Below are positions 57,774 through 64,000 of a stretch of DNA of 64,000 bases, one piece after another. Position 1 is the stretch's first letter, and each line of letters begins with the position of its first letter. The notes beneath the pieces were generated by a model. The model was given only the letters and a program-made list of their open reading frames with translations. It did not search any database and was not told the origin of the DNA. A program made the position numbers and the translations under genes. This DNA comes from Paracoccaceae bacterium (GTDB lineage Bacteria > Pseudomonadota > Alphaproteobacteria > Rhodobacterales > Rhodobacteraceae). The stretch covers positions 496,001 through 560,000 of the forward strand of contig JAGQRW010000007.1 in assembly GCA_020425085.1 (NCBI GenBank), in the 5' to 3' direction.

Positions 57774-57934
57774 ACGCAACTGTTTCACGGCGCAATGGGT
57801 CAGACAAGCCCTGTTTTTGACCGGAAGGTCCGGTTTGGTGCCGGGCCGGGGGGCAGTAATCTGGCGACATGCTTGCGATGGTTCAGGGCGGCGAAATTAT
57901 CGGCTCAGAGGTTGCCATCGGACCGGGTTAGGGT

Positions 57935-58417
57935 TCAGCGGCGGGTAAAAACCTCAACCAGAATTGCCGTCAGCGCCTCGGCATCCTTGTGATCAAAGGC
58001 ATCGGGCTGATCGCTGTCGATGTCAAAGACTGCGATCAGTTGGTTTGCGGCATCAAATACCGGAATGACCAGTTCCGAGCGGGTGGAACTGGCACAGGCG
58101 ATATGCCCGTCAAAGGCATCGACATCCGCCACCAGTTGCACCTTGCCGCTGCGCGCCGCTGCCCCGCAAACCCCACGCGAAAACGCAATGGTCAGGCAGC
58201 CATGCCCGCCTTGATACGGCCCGATTTTCAGCATATCGGGTGCAACCACACGATAAAATCCGGTCCAGTCGAAACGCTGATCGGCGTGATGCACCTCACA
58301 GGCGACAGTAGCCATCAGGGCGATGGTGTCGGTTTCGCCCGCAGTCAGCGCGTTGATGTTCTGCGCCAGGGTTGCATAATCAACACTGGCGCCGATTGGT
58401 GCATCCGCCAAGGTCAA
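57935..58417 (-). CDS. msrC: GAF-domain free-methionine-(R)-sulfoxide reductase
   Basis: 160 residues, one GAF domain. FDWTGFYR, SRGVCGAAARSG and GHIACASSTRSELVIPVFD carry the fRMsr pattern, with the two catalytic cysteines in GVCG and HIACAS. Start is TTG 58417, overlapping the thiolase stop (TTGA), the only good option. It reduces free Met-R-O with thioredoxin. Confidence 0.88.
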   Translation of the reverse strand: MTLADAPIGASVDYATLAQNINALTAGETDTIALMATVACEVHHADQRFDWTGFYRVVAPDMLKIGPYQGGHGCLTIAFSRGVCGAAARSGKVQLVADVDAFDGHIACASSTRSELVIPVFDAANQLIAVFDIDSDQPDAFDHKDAEALTAILVEVFTRR

Positions 58418-59592
58418 GGCCGTTCAATGGCAATCGCCGTGCCTTCGCCGCCGCCGATACAGATGGCGGCAACGCCGCGTTTCAGCCCCCGGGCTTCCAG
58501 CGCGTGCAGCAGGGTGACGATGATACGCGCCCCAGATGCGCCGATCGGATGCCCCAATGCACAGGCGCCGCCGTTGACGTTGGTGATTTCATGCGCGATC
58601 TTCATTTCCCGCATGAAGGCCATGGGAACCACAGCGAATGCCTCGTTCACCTCCCAGAGTTCGACCTGATCCACCGACCAGCCGATCTGTTCAAGCAGTT
58701 TTCGCGCCGCTGGCACCGGTGCGGTGGGAAACAGCGCCGGTGCCTGAGCATGGCTGGCATGGCCAACGATTCGGGCGCGGATCGGCAGATGGTTCTGATT
58801 GGCAAAGACTTCGCCCGCCAGAACCAGTGCCGCCGCACCGTCCGAGATCGACGAGGAATTGGCGGCGGTGACGGTGCCATCCTTGCGAAATGCCGGTTTC
58901 AGTTGCGGGATCTTTTCGGGCCTTGCCGTTTTTGGCTGCTCATCCGCAGTGATCAGGATGTCGCCCTTGCGCGAAGGTACGCGCACCGAGGTGATTTCAG
59001 CATCAAACGCGCCACTTGCCTGTGCCGCCAGCACCCGGTTCAACGAGGCGATGGCGTATTCATCCTGGGCCTGCCGGGTGAACTGGAACTTTTCGGCGCA
59101 ATCTTCGGCAAATGTACCCATCAGGCGGCCCTTGTCATACGCATCCTCAAGCCCGTCCAGAAACATGTGGTCGATCACCCGGTCATGACCAAGCCGCGCA
59201 CCACTGCGCATCTTGGCCAACAGATATGGCGCGTTGGTCATGCTTTCCATGCCGCCCGCCACCATCAGATTGCTGCGCCCAAGCGCCAGTTGATCATGCG
59301 CGACCATCGCCGCCTTCATGCCTGAGCCGCACATCTTGTTCAGTGTGGTTGCCGGTACTTCTTCGCCAAGACCGGCGGCGAAACCGGCTTGCCGCGCCGG
59401 TGCTTGCCCTTGACCCGCAGGCAGCACGCAACCCATCAGCAGTTCATCGACAAGGTCAGGCTGTACCCCCGCACCTTCAAGTGCCGCACCGATGGCGGCA
59501 CCGCCAAGAACCGGTGCGCCAACGGCGGAAAATTCACCCTGAAACCCGGCCATGGCGGTGCGCGCCGCCCCCACCAGTACAACCTTTTCCAT
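58414..59592 (-). CDS. acetyl-CoA acetyltransferase (thiolase)
   Basis: 392 residues. The nucleophilic Cys is in LNKMCGSGMKA, the His in GGACALGHPIGASGARI and the second Cys in AAICIGGGEGTAIAIE. The size and QNAGGMxS-like central region fit biosynthetic/degradative acetoacetyl-CoA thiolases (PhaA/AtoB). No partner reductase is adjacent, so PHB synthesis versus degradation is open. Confidence 0.92.
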   Translation of the reverse strand: MEKVVLVGAARTAMAGFQGEFSAVGAPVLGGAAIGAALEGAGVQPDLVDELLMGCVLPAGQGQAPARQAGFAAGLGEEVPATTLNKMCGSGMKAAMVAHDQLALGRSNLMVAGGMESMTNAPYLLAKMRSGARLGHDRVIDHMFLDGLEDAYDKGRLMGTFAEDCAEKFQFTRQAQDEYAIASLNRVLAAQASGAFDAEITSVRVPSRKGDILITADEQPKTARPEKIPQLKPAFRKDGTVTAANSSSISDGAAALVLAGEVFANQNHLPIRARIVGHASHAQAPALFPTAPVPAARKLLEQIGWSVDQVELWEVNEAFAVVPMAFMREMKIAHEITNVNGGACALGHPIGASGARIIVTLLHALEARGLKRGVAAICIGGGEGTAIAIERP

Positions 59593-59730
59593 TACCTGCT
59601 CCTTTACGGTTAACCTGCCCGAGATATTTCAGCCTTTTGCCGTTTCGGCAAGGGTTTGGCAAAAATGTCTGGAAACGCGGTGTTGCGGAAAGGGATTGGT
59701 AACGCTTTCAGCGCAACAATAGGCGGCAAC

Positions 59731-60108
59731 ATGGCGGGAACTGAAATGCAGATCGACATCAAAAAACACGCAGGCACGACCGTGGTCAGACTGGGCGAAT
59801 CGCGGCTTGATGCGGCGATTGCCGTGCAGTTCAAGGAACGGTTTCGCGAACTGACCGAAGGCGATAAAAACCGTGTGGTACTTGATCTCGGCCCGGTCGG
59901 CTTCATGGACAGCAGTGGCCTGGGTGCCGTGGTGGCGATTTACAAGCATCTGGGGCGGGAACGGGTGTTCGATCTTGCCGGTCTTTCGCCGCCGGTATCG
60001 CGGGTCTTGACGCTGACGCGAATGGATTCAGTGTTCAACATCTATCCCGACACCGACGCCGCCCTTGCCGATGACAGGATGGGAAATGCGGCAAACGCGC
60101 ATCACTGA
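59731..60108 (+). CDS. STAS-domain anti-anti-sigma factor
   Basis: About 125 residues from ATG 59731 (ATG 59746 is equally possible). STAS fold with VVRLGESRLDAAIAVQFKER and the phosphorylatable Ser of VGFMDSSGLGAVVAIYKHLG. Paired with a kinase-like protein whose gene overlaps its end, as in SpoIIAA/SpoIIAB or RsbV/RsbW modules. Confidence 0.88.
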   Translation: MAGTEMQIDIKKHAGTTVVRLGESRLDAAIAVQFKERFRELTEGDKNRVVLDLGPVGFMDSSGLGAVVAIYKHLGRERVFDLAGLSPPVSRVLTLTRMDSVFNIYPDTDAALADDRMGNAANAHH

Positions 60109-60595
60109 CCGCACCCCGCCACCCCGGCTGTGGCCGAGGCTGCATTCGAACGCGCATCTGGGTTTCCCTGCCACCGGAGTGGGGGTAAGACGGGCCCTGG
60201 AAAAACTGCACCGGATCCTTGATGGGTTTCATTTACGATCCTGCAATGTCGAAATTGCGGAACTGGTTCTGGCGGAGGTTCTGAACAATATCGCCAAACA
60301 TGCCTTTGCTGGTGGGCCTTCGGGAATCGTCCGGCTGACCCTTTGCCTTCAAGGGCGCTGGTTGATTTTCACCGTGATCGACCACGGCAGGCCGTTGCCG
60401 GGGCAGAAACTGCCTCGGGGTGCTGAGCCACGGATCGGGCCGGAGCGTGAGCAGTTACCCGAAGGTGGTTTTGGCTGGTTTCTGATCCGGCATCTGTCCG
60501 ACAACCTTTGCTACCGGCGACAGGGGAATATGAACCTTCTGGAACTCAGGATACCGCTGGTCAGCCAAGGTGATTGCCTGACGGGCGAACCCTGA
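60086..60595 (+). CDS. RsbW/SpoIIAB-like anti-sigma kinase (HATPase fold)
   Basis: 169 residues from ATG 60086. The Bergerat fold has the N box in LVLAEVLNNIAKHAF, a G1-like DHGRPLPG and a G2 box in LPEGGFGWFLIRHLSD. It lacks a HisKA domain, so it is a serine-kinase-type partner-switch protein. Its start lies inside the end of the STAS gene (23 bp overlap). The sigma factor or output protein it controls is not in the window. Confidence 0.85.
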   Translation: MRQTRITDRTPPPRLWPRLHSNAHLGFPATGVGVRRALEKLHRILDGFHLRSCNVEIAELVLAEVLNNIAKHAFAGGPSGIVRLTLCLQGRWLIFTVIDHGRPLPGQKLPRGAEPRIGPEREQLPEGGFGWFLIRHLSDNLCYRRQGNMNLLELRIPLVSQGDCLTGEP

Positions 60596-60977
60596 AGCCA
60601 GCGGCCTTGACTTGTGGCTGCATGCGGGCGGGGCGATTGCAGGGCGGCGGTTTCAACCAGACCGGGGTTAAAGCCATGTCGCTAATGGAATTGCAAACCG
60701 GTGCCGCGCGCAGGCGCGCGCGGGGTGTTTGTTAGCGATGCGGTCTGGTATTGCGCAGAAGGCTGCCATCCGCCGTGCCGGAAACCTGTTGGCAGACCCG
60801 TAGTGCGATGCGGTGCCGGCTGGGCAATGCGGGTTCGGCAGATGCTGGGGGGCAGTGCGAACTAACTAATGCCGACCGCCAGCCGCAGCAAGGCGGGGCG
60901 TTGATTGTGTCGCCTATCATTCAGACAAGTGGTTCCTATAGATGGGTTTACATCCCGACAATGACTGAACCATCGAC
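60596..60977. other. 382-bp spacer between convergent STAS/kinase operon and hybrid kinase
   Basis: No gene-like frame with a ribosome binding site was found. It contains the strong hairpin at 60704-60723, then about 250 bp of unassigned sequence with GATGCGGT repeated near 60738 and 60808. The two operons converge here, so no promoters are required. Confidence 0.5.
60704..60723 (+). terminator. terminator-like hairpin after the STAS/kinase operon
   Basis: CCGCGCGC, loop AGGC, GCGCGCGG (perfect 8 bp), then GGTGTTTGTT. The T-rich tail is weak but the stem is very stable; 109 bases after the stop. Confidence 0.55.
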
Positions 60978-63203
60978 CTATTCGGCGGCGGGGCGAAAGA
61001 TTTCCTGATTGCCGCCTTCGGCCATGATTTCGGCGATCTTGGCCTTGAGTACCGCTTTCTTGATCGGCTTGGTCAGATAATGGTCCATGCCAGCCGCCAG
61101 AAACCTTTCACTATCACCCGACATGGCATGCGCCGTCAGGGCGATGATCGGCACCGGGGGCAGGCCGCGCGCCGCCTCGTCGGCGCGAATTCTGGCGGTA
61201 GCCTCCAGCCCGTCCATTTCCGGCATCGAGATATCCATCAGGATCAGGTCGTAATCGGCGTGGCTGAACTTGTCCACCGCCTCGCGCCCGTTGGCGGCGA
61301 AGTCAAGTTCGATCGCCATCGAGGCAACCATCTTGCTGAGGACCAGTTGATTGGTGCGGTTGTCTTCAGCAGTCAGTATTTTCAGACGGCGATCGGTGCT
61401 GGCCGGGGTTGCTGCGATCGGCAGGCGTTGCATGGCCGGTGCCGGAAGGTCGGCCGCGCCCGCCAGACATTCACAAAGTTCACGGCGCAGCAACGGTTTG
61501 CGCAGGCAGCCGTGAAACAGACCCTGTTGCAACACTTCGCTGGATACCGAACTGTTGGAACTGAGCAGAAATATCGGGATATCGGCACCACGGGATGCAA
61601 GGGCTTTGGCAAAGTCGATACCGGTCAGGCCCGGCATCTGGTGATCGGTCAGGATAACGTCGATCCCGCCGCCGTCGACGACCTTGAGCGCCGATTTGAC
61701 CGAACCGCAGGCGACGGTTTCAAGGCCCAGCAACCCAAGCTGGCGTTCCAGAATCAGGCGGTTCACCTCCAGATCGTCAACAATCAGGGCACGTTTCAGG
61801 TCGCCAGGTGGTCTCAGCACCGGCATTTCATGGCCCTTGCTGACCGGCAAGCAAATCTTGAAGCCGAAACAAGATCCCTTGCCAAGGGTCGAATCCACCC
61901 AGATTTCGCCATCCATCATGCGAATCAGCCGCCGCGTGATGGCAAGGCCCAGGCCGGTGCCTTCGAATTTGCGGTTGGTCTGATCCTCGGCCTGATTGAA
62001 CTCGCCGAACACATGTTCCAGCATGTCGGCGGCAATGCCGATACCGGTATCTTCGATGGCGACATGGATTTCCTGCAAACCGTTTCTGCATTCGATGCCG
62101 ACCACGCGGACCAGTACGAAACCGGATTGGGTAAACTTTATCGCATTGCCAAGTAGGTTGGTCAAAATCTGTCGGATTCGCCCGACATCGCCTTCAAAAT
62201 GCGCGGGCAGGAACATGTCATAATCAATCAGCAGATCAAGGTTCTTTTCCTGCGCATTCGGTTGAAGCAGCATGGCAACCTCATGCAGGCTGCGTTCCAG
62301 GTTGAAGGGTTCGGCGAACAGTTCCAGTTTGCCCGCCTCGATCTTGGAATAATCCAGGACATCGTTGATGATCACCAGCAACGCTTCGCCGGAATTGCGG
62401 ATGGTTTGGGCGAACAGTTGCTGTTCGGGGTCCAGATCGGTTTCGCAGATCAGTTCCGCCATGCCGATGATGCCGTTCATCGGCGTGCGGATTTCATGGC
62501 TCATATTGGCCAGAAACGCCGATTTGGCGCGGTTGGCGGATTCCGCCTGTTTGCGCGCCTCATCCAGTTCCTTTTCGCGGCGTTTTGATTTGGTGATGTC
62601 GCTGACCTGCGAGACGGTATCGCCATCTTCGGTACGAAGTTCGGTGATTTTCAGCCAGATTTCACCGTGAAGGCGCATGATCTGCGGTTTTTTCTGCGGG
62701 GTCTGGTGCCATTCCTCCATCTCCCGGCGCCAGTTTTCGGGGCTTTTGCCGGCGTAATCGACCATTCCCGATTGGCCAAGGCCATCGAAAATCGTGCTAT
62801 AGGCCATGCCGGCTTTGCCGCTGCACGAAATCATCGCCAGAATGTTGGTATAGGCGGCATTGGCGACAACCAGTTTGTCGTCGCTGTCAAACAGGGCAAA
62901 GCCGTCCTTGATCGCCTCAAGCGCGTTCCAAAGGCGGCGTTCGGCGCGGAATGTGGCGCTGTTGGCGCGGGCCAGGTCGGCGCGAAATTGCGTGGTCTGA
63001 CCTTCCAGCGATTCCGCCCGCATGCGTGCAGCCAGCCATTCCTGTTGCGCTGTTTCAACCTTTTGCGAAAGATCGTCGGCATAGCTGGCAAGTTCAAGAT
63101 TGGCCTTTTGAAGTTCGGCCGCCTTCAGTTCCAGCAAACGCTCAGCCTCGCGGCGGGCGCGGCCTTCACGTTTCAGGCGTTTTTCAAAATGATCGGGGGT
63201 CAT
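60978..63203 (-). CDS. hybrid sensor histidine kinase with two receiver domains
   Basis: 741 residues, soluble. Coiled coil about 5-95, PAS-like domain about 95-205, HisKA with the phospho-His236 in [15 protein letters not shown], HATPase about 340-455 (N box [14 protein letters not shown] boxes DTGIGI and GTGLGLAI). The first receiver spans about 470-585 with phospho-Asp520 in [10 protein letters not shown], the second about 607-730 with Asp657 in [13 protein letters not shown]. No transmembrane segment, so the signal is cytoplasmic. It converges on the STAS/kinase operon. Confidence 0.92.
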   Translation of the reverse strand: MTPDHFEKRLKREGRARREAERLLELKAAELQKANLELASYADDLSQKVETAQQEWLAARMRAESLEGQTTQFRADLARANSATFRAERRLWNALEAIKDGFALFDSDDKLVVANAAYTNILAMISCSGKAGMAYSTIFDGLGQSGMVDYAGKSPENWRREMEEWHQTPQKKPQIMRLHGEIWLKITELRTEDGDTVSQVSDITKSKRREKELDEARKQAESANRAKSAFLANMSHEIRTPMNGIIGMAELICETDLDPEQQLFAQTIRNSGEALLVIINDVLDYSKIEAGKLELFAEPFNLERSLHEVAMLLQPNAQEKNLDLLIDYDMFLPAHFEGDVGRIRQILTNLLGNAIKFTQSGFVLVRVVGIECRNGLQEIHVAIEDTGIGIAADMLEHVFGEFNQAEDQTNRKFEGTGLGLAITRRLIRMMDGEIWVDSTLGKGSCFGFKICLPVSKGHEMPVLRPPGDLKRALIVDDLEVNRLILERQLGLLGLETVACGSVKSALKVVDGGGIDVILTDHQMPGLTGIDFAKALASRGADIPIFLLSSNSSVSSEVLQQGLFHGCLRKPLLRRELCECLAGAADLPAPAMQRLPIAATPASTDRRLKILTAEDNRTNQLVLSKMVASMAIELDFAANGREAVDKFSHADYDLILMDISMPEMDGLEATARIRADEAARGLPPVPIIALTAHAMSGDSERFLAAGMDHYLTKPIKKAVLKAKIAEIMAEGGNQEIFRPAAE

Positions 63204-63486
63204 GACACAGGATGCGCGCGGAATTTGATGGTGGAACCAGCCCGAAGCGGTGTGTTTTGGTTCATGATCGCTGCATCCCTATCGAACGTTTCGACGCCTC
63301 CGCCGGCCCGTGTCGTTGCCAAGGATGGCGGCAAAGGATTAGCCAAGTTTTAACGCCGCCAAAGATTTTTCACCAAATCCGCCGCGGGTAACATACTGGC
63401 GGAAAAGGACCAGCAGCGTTGCCGAATCCTCATCTTCATGGCAGCATCTGAAAAGCAATTTCAGTCATGTTATTCGGAGTTTCCAG
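63204..63486. promoter_or_regulatory. divergent promoter region, hybrid kinase / alpha-2-macroglobulin-like gene
   Basis: 283 bp between divergent starts; must hold both promoters. No clear known operator was seen. Confidence 0.4.
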
Positions 63487-64000
63487 ATGTCCAGTTTTGC
63501 CGCCCTGAAATCAATTCTCAAAAGCCTTGTCGCGCTGGTTCTGGCCCTGGGATTTGCCATGCCGTTGCTGGCACAGCAATCGGTGGTGCCGGATCGGCGC
63601 CTGGCGATCACGCGCAACATGGATTTTTACGGTGCCGATCTGCAACCGGTGTTTGAAACCAGTTTCGCCACCTGCAAGACCATCTGCCTGAAGGATCGGG
63701 CCTGCAAGGCGTTCACCTTCAATTTCAAGTCAAATGCCTGTTTTCCGAAATCCGACATCACCGAAAAGCGGCCGTTTGACGGGGCTGCCTCGGCGCAGGT
63801 GTTTGAAACCGATGCCCGGGTTCTGGCCGATGCCGGTGGGCGATTGGCAGAACTTGGATTTCTCGGCGGTTCATATCTGGATGAGGCGCGAAAACAGGCG
63901 GCAGATCTGGCCGAGGACTATATCACCAACCAATGGACGGCAGCGCAGTTGATCGAGGCATCAAGGAATGCGCGATTGGCGGGCAACCTGATAAACGCGG
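63487..64000 (+). CDS. PAN-domain protein, N-terminus of an alpha-2-macroglobulin-like protein, runs off window
   Basis: 171 codons visible. The signal peptide is about 1-29 (ALVLALGFAMPLLAQ). A PAN/Apple domain follows with four cysteines in FATCKTICLKDRACKAFTF and the later NACFP (MDFYGADLQP at its start). Proteins with this N-terminus in Rhodobacterales are usually very large bacterial alpha-2-macroglobulins; that identity rests on memory because the rest is beyond the window. Confidence 0.75.
   Translation, partial: MSSFAALKSILKSLVALVLALGFAMPLLAQQSVVPDRRLAITRNMDFYGADLQPVFETSFATCKTICLKDRACKAFTFNFKSNACFPKSDITEKRPFDGAASAQVFETDARVLADAGGRLAELGFLGGSYLDEARKQAADLAEDYITNQWTAAQLIEASRNARLAGNLINA

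Overview
The window is a high-GC chromosomal segment of an alphaproteobacterium, most likely Rhodobacterales (Paracoccus/Roseobacter relatives). The reasons are a nir gene order that matches the Paracoccus nirX-nirI / nirSECFDLGHJN layout, a petABC bc1 operon, ATGA-type translational coupling in most operons, and the general protein character. No rRNA, CRISPR array or insertion sequence is visible. One intact tRNA (Lys, TTT) is present.

Layout. 1-1822: an ECF sigma factor translationally coupled to a membrane-anchored von Willebrand A protein whose 3' end lies outside the window. 1912-4666: gabD, an alpha/beta hydrolase and a cupin. 4725-15286: a long minus-strand run (DUF819 membrane protein, sphingosine-phosphate-lyase-like PLP enzyme, dppB/dppC/dppDF-type ABC transporter without a binding protein, aldehyde dehydrogenase, YcaQ-type protein, SDR, P1 peptidase) that looks like an import-and-catabolism unit. 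15487-17780: acyl-CoA dehydrogenase plus CaiB/BaiF CoA transferase. 17704-31629: a complete cytochrome cd1 nitrite reductase locus. nirS, nirE, nirC, nirF, fused nirDL, nirG, nirH, nirJ, nirN and a CbiX-type chelatase lie on the minus strand. nirI and nirX (ApbE) diverge from nirS across a near-perfect FNR/NNR box. A Dnr/NnrR-type regulator and a DUF4202 protein sit beside them. 31838-32755: xdhC-like.

32943-39241: a 6.25-kb integrated element in the 3' end of tRNA-Lys, bounded by 49-bp exact direct repeats. It carries a tyrosine integrase, an AlpA-like regulator, a RecA-fold replication-type ATPase that has lost its C-terminus, and a 2.4-kb stretch of scrambled fragments of ParB-HTH/MT-A70 methyltransferase genes in both orientations, with palindromes and microhomology at the joins.

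39568-47194: dapF-mtaB, two glutathione transferases, a PAP2 phosphatase, trmL, then petABC ending in a clear terminator. 47199-50583: thiBPQ thiamine transporter under a TPP riboswitch with an overlapping intrinsic terminator. 50689-54320: aroC, thioredoxin/CcdA pair (CcdA apparently starting at CTG), an EamA exporter and an HU protein. 54475-57773: AMP nucleosidase and adenine deaminase, which together convert AMP to hypoxanthine. 57935-63203: free-Met-sulfoxide reductase, thiolase, a STAS/anti-sigma-kinase pair and a divergent hybrid histidine kinase. 63487-end: start of a PAN-domain alpha-2-macroglobulin-like protein.

The nir locus is functionally coherent: NirE makes precorrin-2, the CbiX-like protein could insert iron, NirDL/G/H decarboxylate siroheme, NirJ, NirF and NirN finish heme d1, NirS uses it, NirC carries electrons, and NirI/NirX support maturation or electron supply.
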